This document shows positions 19,033-27,239 of a DNA stretch of 64,000 nt, one piece after another. Position 1 is the stretch's first letter, and the number at the start of each line of letters is the position of its first letter. The position numbers and the translations under genes are program-made. Origin of the DNA: Fuerstiella sp. (lineage in GTDB: Bacteria > Planctomycetota > Planctomycetia > Planctomycetales > Planctomycetaceae); the NCBI GenBank assembly GCA_022447225.1, contig JAKVAZ010000006.1, forward strand, positions 496,001 to 560,000, in the 5' to 3' direction. The notes beneath the pieces were generated by a model. The model worked only from the letters and a program-made list of their open reading frames with translations, was not told where the DNA came from and made no database searches.

Positions 19033-19063
19033 AGCAGGCCCCGGCGCTCTGCCGGGGCCTGCT
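19033..19063. terminator. Perfect 13-bp hairpin between convergent genes
   Basis: agcaggccccggc, the loop gctct and gccggggcctgct form an uninterrupted GC-rich stem. It lies 87 bases past the plus-strand stop and 34 bases past the minus-strand stop. There is no T-run, but a stem this strong between two gene ends probably ends or protects both transcripts. Confidence 0.65.
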
Positions 19064-19096
19064 GCGTCGTTCCGGAATACACAACTTCAACCGCGA

Positions 19097-20494
19097 TCAC
19101 TGGCGGTATTCCGGTGGTACGGGAACGGCCCCATCGTCTTCAGATAAGGCAGAAGCTGCCTGATCCAGAACAGATGTCGTATCACGTTGTGTCAGCCGTG
19201 TTTGCTGTCCGTCCGTGATTCCCTGGTTGACAGCACGGATATTTGACTCGCCCGATTCTGTCAGCCTGCTGATTTCCACCAGTGGCTGAATCGCCTGTGC
19301 AATGCGTCCAATACCGGTATCCGACAGCGCCAGTTCAATCAGTACCCGACGAAGATCACTCAGACCGGATAAATCACGGGAGATCTCCGCACACAGTGTG
19401 TCCATCGCTCTGAGATCGCCGGCGGCAATCGCCAGCTTTTCGGTTTGCTGATTTAGCAAACGGTTCGTGCTCAAAATCTCATCCAGATTTTCCTGAGCAA
19501 CTTCAGTGTTGATGGACTGCTCACAGAGCGACTGGTTCATCGCCACAAGAATTCGGGCATTCTCTTCTGCACGCTGAACGTCATCGTCTCCTTCAAGAAT
19601 CTGGTCCTTGAGTGATGCGAGCTGACCGGCAGCGAATCGAGCCTCGTCAAGTCCCGGGGCTGTCGCGGAAATCGCATCACGCAACCCAACGAACTGACCA
19701 AACTGACGCGACGCCACTTCAATACCCACAGATTCCTCGGACAAACGGGTTGTCAGTTCATCGAGTCCTTCCAGACTCTGGCGCGCCGATTCCAGGTTCT
19801 CACCGGAAGCGACCATTCGATCGCGAAGCGCTACCATATTGTCAAACTGTTCGGCTGCGCCCTCAAGTTCTGCTGCCCCCGCAATCATACGCTGCGTCAG
19901 ATCTGTCAGACCGGCTATGCTTGCACTGGCATTTTCATATCCGTTCGACGCGGCAATCACACGATTCTGAAGAGCAACGATGCCGGAGAACGTGTTGTCC
20001 GCAACATGAGTCTGTTGACCTGTGTCAATAATGTGCGATCGCAGAGCATCCAGTCGCGCCAGTTCGGCCCGGGCTCCTTCTGTGAGAGCCCGACTACTGG
20101 AAAGCTGGTAGTTGAGAGCTTCGATTTGGTCCAGAGAGGCGAGAGCGGCCTGAGCTGCAGCTGCTTCATGCACAACACGTTCTCTCAGAGATTCCATTTT
20201 CGCGATGGCAGCGTCAACTTCCTCCAGACGATCTGCCTGTATGTCCAGACTGGTAAGCAGATCGTTGGTTCGCCATACGGAATCTCGCACCGAAACAAGC
20301 CGCTGCATACTGTCGTCAGACTGGTCCAGCTGGCTCTGGATCTGATCAAGTCGCTTCTGCAGCGGCCCAACCATCATGAGCTGCATTCCGAAGAATAAAA
20401 TAGCGAGCGACATTAGAATCGACACTGACATGAACCTGCGAAATCCCCGCTGTTGCTGCGTGGTCGTTCTGCGAAAAGTCGTGTGATTGCTCAC
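19097..20494 (-). CDS. Inner-membrane anchored coiled-coil repeat protein
   Basis: A 465-residue protein with one N-terminal membrane segment (about 20-42, SILMSLAILFFGMQLMMVG) after a basic cytoplasmic stub, then almost unbroken helix. From about residue 150 to 350 it shows tandem units of roughly 40 residues. Each has the form LxxLxxRMIAxxxxLExAxxQ, for example MVALRDRMVASGENLESARQ and FVGLRDAISATAPGLDEARF. No catalytic motif is seen. Such proteins are often scaffold or envelope-spanning rods, but the role is unknown. The start is a GTG at 20494 with GGAG about 9 bases upstream. It stands alone, and I recognise no named family. Confidence 0.8.
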   Translation of the reverse strand: MSNHTTFRRTTTQQQRGFRRFMSVSILMSLAILFFGMQLMMVGPLQKRLDQIQSQLDQSDDSMQRLVSVRDSVWRTNDLLTSLDIQADRLEEVDAAIAKMESLRERVVHEAAAAQAALASLDQIEALNYQLSSSRALTEGARAELARLDALRSHIIDTGQQTHVADNTFSGIVALQNRVIAASNGYENASASIAGLTDLTQRMIAGAAELEGAAEQFDNMVALRDRMVASGENLESARQSLEGLDELTTRLSEESVGIEVASRQFGQFVGLRDAISATAPGLDEARFAAGQLASLKDQILEGDDDVQRAEENARILVAMNQSLCEQSINTEVAQENLDEILSTNRLLNQQTEKLAIAAGDLRAMDTLCAEISRDLSGLSDLRRVLIELALSDTGIGRIAQAIQPLVEISRLTESGESNIRAVNQGITDGQQTRLTQRDTTSVLDQAASALSEDDGAVPVPPEYRQ

Positions 20495-20762
20495 GATTTT
20501 GCTCCGGAAGAATGTATTCAGACATCAGGAATTTCGTTCACCGGACTGGCCGAAAACTCTTCGCACTCCACGAAGATCACGCAGTCACATAAACCTGTAT
20601 CGCCATTTACAGGCTACGCATTTTTCCAAATCGGCAAACTTCAGCAATGGGTGCCGATTCGCGCGCGACAACGCAGGTGGATGCACTCAACCTGACTATA
20701 ACGGTTGTACAAAGTTAAAGAATTGGAATGCCGGATGCGTTAAGACACTCGCCAGGCAGCAA

Positions 20763-21425
20763 TCACTCCCCCCAGCGACTGGAGAAGTGGTGTGTGATCT
20801 GCAACTGATCACAGATGCGTGCCACAACAAAATCGACCAGATCGGCAACGGCCCGCGGCTGATGATAATATCCTGGCATCGCCGGTAACACGACTGCCCC
20901 CGCATCGGTGACTGCCAACATGTTCGAAATCGTGATTCGACTCAAAGGCGTTTCACGGGGCACAAGAATCAGCTTGCGTCGTTCTTTCAGATGAACATCC
21001 GCCGCGCGATGAATCAAATTGGTGGATGCGCCCGAGGCCACGGCAGACAGCGTTCCGGTCGAACAGGGACAAATAACCATTCCACGAGTTTCGGAAGAAC
21101 CACTTGCGATTCCTGCAGAAAAGTCCAGAGCATGATGAATACGCAGTGAACCGCTCAATTCAGCCGTTTCGGTCGGTTTGAAACTCCATGATTCTGAGTT
21201 CCTGTCACTCAGACAACCGGCAATCAGACACTTCCATTCCGACTCCGGTGCGGTGTCAGAAGGAAACGGCGTACCGGTCTCGTACAGCATAACCTGTCTG
21301 GCAGCCTCACTGACGACCAGATCGACGGCATGATCACCCTTCAGAAGTCCCTGGAGCAGTCGAACGGCATAAGCCGCCCCGCTGGCCCCGGTGATGGCAA
21401 CAACGACGGAGATATCCTGCTTCAT
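20763..21425 (-). CDS. ubiX: UbiX flavin prenyltransferase
   Basis: Makes prenylated FMN, the cofactor of UbiD-type decarboxylases. The 220-residue protein starts with the FMN-binding VVVAITGASGAAYAVRLLQG and has VICPCSTGTLSAVASG. LVPRETPLSRITISNML and AMPGYYHQPRAVADLVDFVV are the classic C-terminal motifs of the family. An extra stretch in the middle (about 60-95) is slightly longer than in E. coli UbiX. I chose the ATG at 21425 since the upstream in-frame residues do not resemble the family. It is divergent from the histidine kinase gene with 153 bases between. No UbiD is in the window. Confidence 0.94.
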   Translation of the reverse strand: MKQDISVVVAITGASGAAYAVRLLQGLLKGDHAVDLVVSEAARQVMLYETGTPFPSDTAPESEWKCLIAGCLSDRNSESWSFKPTETAELSGSLRIHHALDFSAGIASGSSETRGMVICPCSTGTLSAVASGASTNLIHRAADVHLKERRKLILVPRETPLSRITISNMLAVTDAGAVVLPAMPGYYHQPRAVADLVDFVVARICDQLQITHHFSSRWGE

Positions 21426-21578
21426 GTTATGGTCCGAAAGAACGTGTGTCGCAGATCTGATTGTGTCCAACCAGTGGAACAGACTACGATATCAGTTGGG
21501 TAACCTGGTTCAGAATAATGTAACAATTCAAAAAACATCTGATGAACACACATTTCCCGATGAACAACGACTGACTCC

Positions 21579-23378
21579 GTGATCACATACCGAAGTCTTA
21601 AGAAACTCCTGGGTGAAACCAGTCTGGAACGCAAGTGCCGATATCTGTTTGGTGCGGCTCTGCTCGGCCTGATCACAGGAAGTTTCTGGCTGCATGCTGC
21701 AAAAACCCGACAGCTCGTTCGGAATCAGCAGGTACTCGGAGCCCAAACGCTGTTGTCAACTTTTTTTCTTAATCGCCATCTCAGCCTGTATCACAAACAG
21801 GGCGAATCGGGCGGTGAAGATCACGGACGTCCTTCCGCTCTGAACGAACAGGCACAGAAACAATCGTTTGCTGATTTTGCTGAAGCGTTGAGGTTGACTG
21901 AATCCACGGATCCGGGCCAGCCCCGCTGGTTTCTCAGCCTGACCGCAGATCCTCAAATGGACGATGCCGACTCAAACGCGCGTCGTAAATTTGAATCCGG
22001 AGAAGAAGACGATTTTAGTGAGTTCATAGAAGAACCGGACGGTTCCCGATCGCTGAAGTACGTGGCTGCAATTCGCGCGACAGTTGACTGCCTTGGATGT
22101 CATCAGAGCGCAAATCAGTACCACGCCCCCGAGTACACACCGAACCAGTTTGTTGCAGTCGCCACCGTAACGATCCCCATGGCTAGAGTCGATCAGGAAC
22201 TGAGTGTCAGTAACGCTGTGTTCGTGGGATCAGCAATTATCACAACCGGACTGGCCATGCTTGCTGCCTACATTATTGTGCGCTACATCGTCGTCAAACC
22301 GGTACTGCACCTTAAGGACGTCAGTGACGCCATCGCAATGGGAAACCTTACGCAGCGTGCAGAGATTACGACAGGTGACGAATTTGAAGAGCTCAGCCAT
22401 GCGTTCAACCGGATGCTGCGGCACATGACGACAGTGAATACGGAATTAAGAACAGTCAATGACAACCTGGATGCCAAGGTCGATCTGCTGGCTCAGGCAA
22501 ATATGGAAATGTTCAACAGCAACCGTCTGAAAAATGATTTCCTCGCAACCGTTAGCCACGAACTGCGAACTCCTTTGAACAGTATCCTCGGATTCAGTGA
22601 TATTCTGGCCGGTGCCGTCAATCTGGATGAACGACAACACCGTTATGTCGACAACATTCAGTCGTCCGGTCGCAGCCTGATGAATCAGATAAACGATCTG
22701 CTGGATCTGGCCAAAATTGAAAGCGGTCAGCTGGAAATTCAGGCCGGCAGTCTGGATCTTCCCGAACTGATCAACCACCTGGTCCAGCAGGTGACACCGC
22801 TCGCGGAACAAAAGAACATCAACCTGCGAGTCACACATGCCTGGCCCACTCTGCCAAAACTTCACCAGGACGCCGGAAAGGTCCGACAAATTCTCACCAA
22901 TCTGCTGTCGAACGCCATCAAGTTCACACCTGAGGGCGGACGAGTTCGGGTCAGTTCACGTCAGTTAAAAGGAAAAGCCTCCGCGAACTCCACCGGCAGC
23001 GATCAATCTTCGAACATCATTGTCACTGACGATCTGGTCGAAATCGCTGTCGAAGATACGGGGATCGGCATTCCCATGCAGCAGCAGGAAGACGTCTTCG
23101 AAAAATTTCGTCAGGGGGCGACTCTCCCGGGACAGCCGGATCATTCGAAACGTGAATATGAAGGTACAGGACTCGGGCTGTCGATCGTTCGCGAACTGAC
23201 GCGACTTCTGGGCGGTGACGTGAGCCTGGAAAGTGAGTTCGGCAAAGGCAGCGTTTTTACCGTAACTATTCCGATGACTGTCCGGCCGGTTGAAAAGAAA
23301 ACAGAACCCACACTGGACAGCCCGACCACGGGACTAAGTCGGATCACCTCCGTGAATCTCATGAACCCAGCTTCATAA
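21579..23378 (+). CDS. DUF3365 (Tll0287-like) haem c-type sensor histidine kinase
   Basis: A 599-residue membrane sensor kinase. TM1 lies at about 22-40. A periplasmic DUF3365 domain follows (about 45-205) with a c-type haem site C-L-G-C-H at 171-175. TM2 is at about 212-240, then HAMP to about 290. A dimerisation domain has the phospho-His in FLATVSHELRTPLN (His327). The ATPase domain has N box NLLSNAIKFTPEGG, DTGIGIP and GTGLGLSIV. All kinase motifs are intact. A covalently bound haem suggests redox or gas sensing, as proposed for this domain. The start is a GTG at 21579. No response regulator is adjacent, so it is an orphan kinase. Confidence 0.93.
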   Translation: MITYRSLKKLLGETSLERKCRYLFGAALLGLITGSFWLHAAKTRQLVRNQQVLGAQTLLSTFFLNRHLSLYHKQGESGGEDHGRPSALNEQAQKQSFADFAEALRLTESTDPGQPRWFLSLTADPQMDDADSNARRKFESGEEDDFSEFIEEPDGSRSLKYVAAIRATVDCLGCHQSANQYHAPEYTPNQFVAVATVTIPMARVDQELSVSNAVFVGSAIITTGLAMLAAYIIVRYIVVKPVLHLKDVSDAIAMGNLTQRAEITTGDEFEELSHAFNRMLRHMTTVNTELRTVNDNLDAKVDLLAQANMEMFNSNRLKNDFLATVSHELRTPLNSILGFSDILAGAVNLDERQHRYVDNIQSSGRSLMNQINDLLDLAKIESGQLEIQAGSLDLPELINHLVQQVTPLAEQKNINLRVTHAWPTLPKLHQDAGKVRQILTNLLSNAIKFTPEGGRVRVSSRQLKGKASANSTGSDQSSNIIVTDDLVEIAVEDTGIGIPMQQQEDVFEKFRQGATLPGQPDHSKREYEGTGLGLSIVRELTRLLGGDVSLESEFGKGSVFTVTIPMTVRPVEKKTEPTLDSPTTGLSRITSVNLMNPAS

Positions 23379-23678
23379 GACGGCACTCCGCACTCGGTTC
23401 TGTACACAAAACCGAGTACATTCAACCGGTGCGCAGCCCCTTCGTGCGGCACAATCTGCCGGTCTCAGGATATCGCTTCACGATGTCAAGCCGCAGACAT
23501 CAACAGCCTCGTAAACGCAGCGCCTTCTTCTAAATTGATTCAAGTGTCAGATTGGTCGCAATCGATACGATCGATACAAAGTGTCACCATGAGTCCGACC
23601 ATCATGAGTGCTGCGCATTGAAACTGTCCGGCTGCTGACCATCTAACGGCCCACCAAGATTTCGCGGAGAGATTCGGA
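23379..23678. other. Intergenic region with weak hairpin
   Basis: An inverted repeat actcggtt/aaccgagt at 23392-23417 lies 14 bases past the kinase stop. It lacks a T-run, so terminator status is uncertain. A GGAGAG ribosome site ends the region. Confidence 0.4.
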
Positions 23679-25838
23679 ATGGCAATTCTAAACTCTGGAT
23701 TGAAGTCCCTGTTCGTTGTTGCCCTGCTGATCGGCCCGGCGAATGCAGACGTCAAATCAATTCCGTTGCCGCCCGAAGCACCCGTAAGAAACGTAGACAT
23801 TGATTCGGCCGACGCGCAGGGCACGAACATCCAGCCGGTTCTCAAACGATCCGCAGCCGATACTCAGTCAGCAAACCCAGCCGGCCCGTTTTTTTTTTCC
23901 CACGGAAGACCGGCAGCCACTGATGCACCGCTGAAAGTCAAAACCAAATCGGACATGCAACGTCCAAGAATGCATATCACGGTAAAGCCGACGCTGGAAA
24001 CGCCACTGCAGTCGCCCCCAAAGATCGCACCTGAACGGAAAAATATCGGTACCGGTTCTCCCGTCATCCCGCTGCCGACGACCGCGAGATCATCTTCGGG
24101 TCACAGTTCACTAATTCAACAGGTCGCCGGCCAGTCGGATGAGACCTATCTCGATTTTAGTCAGGTTGAGGAAACACCGGACGTATCAATTGACGAATCT
24201 GATCTACCGGAATTCCGGATTTCAGAGGAAGCAACGGAAACAACTTTTGCAATCGAAGATGACAGTAGGCATGAGGAACAGGATTCCGTCGAGTCAACAT
24301 TGAATCTGAACACGGAACCGCCACATTTTGACGTCACAGACCCTCAGCCGGAACATGCATTCGACCAGAGTGATTCGGATGACACCAAAACCTTCCAACG
24401 TGACGAAGACAGTACTTCAAACTCGGTTCTTTCGGCAGTCCCGGACTCCAGCATCAACAGTTTGCCTTCAGAGCATACCGGGGCACAACAACCGACGGTT
24501 GAAGTTGTCTGGCAGCTGAAGGGGACGCTGAACATCGGACAAAAGAGCCAATGCTCCCTTATTGTGACCAACACCGGTTCCAGTCTCGTTCGCAACGTCA
24601 CCGTGGAGGCCGCGATTCCCGACGGAGTCGATGTATTGAGCGCTTTTCCGGTGCCGCATAAAACTACTTCCAGGTGGTCAGTGGGTGACCTGAATGCCGG
24701 CGAATCACGGTCGATCGAAATGGTCGTGGTTCCTCGAAAACCGGGAAACATCCCGTTTAATGCTTTTGTTCGATTCACCGGATATTCAACGTCTGTGCTG
24801 ACTGTTCAGGAACCGATGCTGCGAATGGCAGTCCAGGGACCAGATTCGGTCAATGTAGGTGATCAGGCCGGCTATAAGATTCGGGTTGAAAACCCGGGAT
24901 CCGGAACTGCGCATAACGTTGTTATCGAGGCGCACGTGCCCGACGGCATGCTGCATCGAAGCGGCAGTATTCCAAGGATCCATGTCGGGACACTGAATCC
25001 TGGTGATTCGCGTCAGGCTCTGCTGAATTTGACAGCGTTGGACGGTGGGACATACCGCCTAGCTGTGCGAGCCGTCGCAGATGGAAACCTCAGTGACGAA
25101 GCACGTACAGAAATCAGAATTGCCAGGCCAAGTCTGGCGATTTCAATGAACGGTCCAAAAACAGCCGACATCGGTACACCGATCAACTATGAAGTCATTG
25201 TGAAAAACACCGGAGATGTCCCGTCAACAAATGTACGCGCCAAATACCGAATTCCAAATGACGCCCGCTTCGTAAAAGCTGACCGGGGCGGCGTGCATCA
25301 GTCAGGAGAACAAATCATCGACTGGTTTGTTGGGACGATCCAGCCCGGAGAATCAACCCGCTATCAGGTCACGCTGAAACCGGGAGCCCCGGGAACTGCA
25401 GTCCATCGCGCCGGTGTCAAGTCCGAGAACACGTCCGTTACCATGGTCAGTCACACGACACTGATAAGCGGTGTTCCGGATTTGCTGCTGAATGTTGACA
25501 CGGCTGACGCTGTGTCAATTGTAGGCGAGGAAACCATTGTGCGCATCCGTTTGAGAAACGAAGGCAGCGCTGACGCTGAAAAAGTGGGCGTGATCTGTGA
25601 ACTTCCATCCGGTTTAAAATTCGAAGCGGCAGACGGCCCTGTTGATTTTCTGACCCAGAACGGAGTGGTGATGTTCCGTTCGGTTGATGCTGTTGAAACA
25701 GGGTCAGAAATCACTTATCTGATCAAAGGAAAATGCTTGCGACCGGGACGTCATCACGTTCGTGTACGAGTCGGAAGTCAGTCACTTTCAGATCCGGTCA
25801 TTGGTGAAGGAACGGTCAACGCCGGAAACGTTCGCTGA
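23679..25838 (+). CDS. Secreted DUF11/COG1361 repeat protein
   Basis: A 719-residue exported protein. The signal peptide is MAILNSGLKSLFVVALLIGP. A low-complexity, acidic and Pro/Ser-rich region follows to about 270. Then come at least four immunoglobulin-like repeats of the DUF11 type, each with a VTNTGSSLVRNVTVEAAIPDG-like core (near 300, 400, 510 and 630) and a GDLNAGESRS-type end. These repeats are adhesive or structural cell-wall modules in other bacteria. A run of ten T at 23889-23898 near residue 71 is a possible slippage site. GGAGAG about 7 bases before the ATG supports the start. The next gene follows on the same strand after about 180 bases. Confidence 0.88.
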   Translation: MAILNSGLKSLFVVALLIGPANADVKSIPLPPEAPVRNVDIDSADAQGTNIQPVLKRSAADTQSANPAGPFFFSHGRPAATDAPLKVKTKSDMQRPRMHITVKPTLETPLQSPPKIAPERKNIGTGSPVIPLPTTARSSSGHSSLIQQVAGQSDETYLDFSQVEETPDVSIDESDLPEFRISEEATETTFAIEDDSRHEEQDSVESTLNLNTEPPHFDVTDPQPEHAFDQSDSDDTKTFQRDEDSTSNSVLSAVPDSSINSLPSEHTGAQQPTVEVVWQLKGTLNIGQKSQCSLIVTNTGSSLVRNVTVEAAIPDGVDVLSAFPVPHKTTSRWSVGDLNAGESRSIEMVVVPRKPGNIPFNAFVRFTGYSTSVLTVQEPMLRMAVQGPDSVNVGDQAGYKIRVENPGSGTAHNVVIEAHVPDGMLHRSGSIPRIHVGTLNPGDSRQALLNLTALDGGTYRLAVRAVADGNLSDEARTEIRIARPSLAISMNGPKTADIGTPINYEVIVKNTGDVPSTNVRAKYRIPNDARFVKADRGGVHQSGEQIIDWFVGTIQPGESTRYQVTLKPGAPGTAVHRAGVKSENTSVTMVSHTTLISGVPDLLLNVDTADAVSIVGEETIVRIRLRNEGSADAEKVGVICELPSGLKFEAADGPVDFLTQNGVVMFRSVDAVETGSEITYLIKGKCLRPGRHHVRVRVGSQSLSDPVIGEGTVNAGNVR

Positions 25839-26016
25839 TTCACGCACACCGCAAACAGGCACTCAACAGCCACTGACAAATGAAAAGCATACGCAGTCTG
25901 GGAAGACTGAGAGCCGGCTTGTTGCGGTACGAAGATTCTGCGACGATTGCTGCTTAACATCGGCAGATGTCGGTAGGTCCAGGCCAGATTCCGTGCCCAG
26001 CAGCAATCATCATCGC

Positions 26017-26895
26017 ATGTCCCTTACGAGCTTTCCGCCGAATACGAAACCGGTGCGTGCTCAATCTGTCCGATCGTATCCGGGAAATCAGTGGATAGCG
26101 GCAATGTGCTTTTTGGCACTGTTTCCACTGACAGGGTGCCGAAGCGGCCCAAAGATCTGGAATGACAAACGCCCGGTGGCGCATAGTGTACGTGCCGGTA
26201 ATGTGACGATTCGCAGCAATTTCGTCATTTCAGATAAGGCCCCAATTATCCAGGAGCTGGAACAACTGCAGCTTGATATCACGCAGACCCTTCAGCTACC
26301 AACACCTCGCGACCCGGTGATCGTTTATCTGTTTTCCGGAGAATCCGAATACCGCAGGTACATGCGAAAAACATGGCCGTCATTACCGGCTCGCAGGGCG
26401 TATTTCATCGGCACCTCCCGTGAATTGGCGGTTTACTCATTTCACGGACCGCATGTCGAGGAAGATCTGCGCCACGAACTGACGCACGGACTGCTGCACG
26501 CGACGCTCACATGCGTTCCTTTATGGCTCGACGAAGGTCTTGCCGAATATTTTGAGGTGCGTGGGTCGACCGCAGGTAATCTGCATTTGGAGCACTTGCA
26601 GACACTGCAGCGGGCAGCACGCAAAAACTGGAACCCGTCAATCGCACGTCTTGAGAGAATTGACAAGTTTCAGGAATTCAATCGTCACGATTACGCCGAA
26701 GCATGGGGATGGATACACTTCCTGCTTCATGACAGTCCCGATGGGAAACAGGTACTGCTTGATTTTCTGAACCAGCTGAAAGATTCAGACTCTGTGGGGT
26801 CATTCGAGACCAGATTGCAGCCTTTCCGTCATCAGCTGGTGACATATATCTCAAATCTGAATGATTCTGCGCAACGTTCATTTCTGCGTCTTTAA
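26017..26895 (+). CDS. Lipoprotein metallopeptidase of the gluzincin (DUF1570-like) type
   Basis: A 292-residue envelope protein. A basic N-terminus leads to a hydrophobic stretch ending in the lipobox LTGC (MCFLALFPLTGC, residues 30-41), so it is probably a lipoprotein. Further on DLRHELTHGLL supplies HExxH zinc ligands and VPLWLDEGLAEYFE the third Glu, as in DUF1570 and peptidase-MA proteins. No substrate is known. The ATG at 26017 is the most likely start; Met at 26104, directly before the hydrophobic stretch, is an alternative, and neither has a strong ribosome site. An upstream open frame overlaps the previous gene and is not used. The stop codon sits in a 19-base tandem duplication. Confidence 0.85.
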   Translation: MSLTSFPPNTKPVRAQSVRSYPGNQWIAAMCFLALFPLTGCRSGPKIWNDKRPVAHSVRAGNVTIRSNFVISDKAPIIQELEQLQLDITQTLQLPTPRDPVIVYLFSGESEYRRYMRKTWPSLPARRAYFIGTSRELAVYSFHGPHVEEDLRHELTHGLLHATLTCVPLWLDEGLAEYFEVRGSTAGNLHLEHLQTLQRAARKNWNPSIARLERIDKFQEFNRHDYAEAWGWIHFLLHDSPDGKQVLLDFLNQLKDSDSVGSFETRLQPFRHQLVTYISNLNDSAQRSFLRL

Positions 26896-26914
26896 TTCAT
26901 TTCTGCGTCTTTAA
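26877..26914. repeat. Perfect 19-bp tandem duplication across a stop codon
   Basis: ttcatttctgcgtctttaa occurs at 26877-26895 and again at 26896-26914 with no mismatch. The first copy encodes the last residues and the TAA of the metallopeptidase; the second is noncoding. It looks like a recent slippage duplication. Confidence 0.95.
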
Positions 26915-27239
26915 ACAGCCGTTTGATCTGCGGCCTGCCAGGGACACCTCAGAATATCCCTCGCACCCGAATCTACAGTCCAAACTGGCTGCACCAGGCC
27001 GTTTTAGCTGTACAAACCGCAAAACAAGAACCCAAAGGTTTCCTGTTCTCTGCAAATCGCGTTTTGACCGGTGATTCCGCCACGCGTATGATGGTTGACG
27101 GGTCCTGCAAACAGGAAGCTGTTCACGGTCTGTTCTCAGCTGGAATCATCAACCCTTCCACGGTCTGTGCGTCACCGACTCACGTAGCTCCGCTTTAGCA
27201 CACAAACTTTCTGACTCGAACCTCATTCGTCTTGCTATC
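26915..27239. other. Intergenic region before the kinase gene, nothing recognised
   Basis: About 325 bases between the metallopeptidase and the protein kinase. It presumably holds the kinase promoter. No hairpin or supported open frame was seen. Confidence 0.35.
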
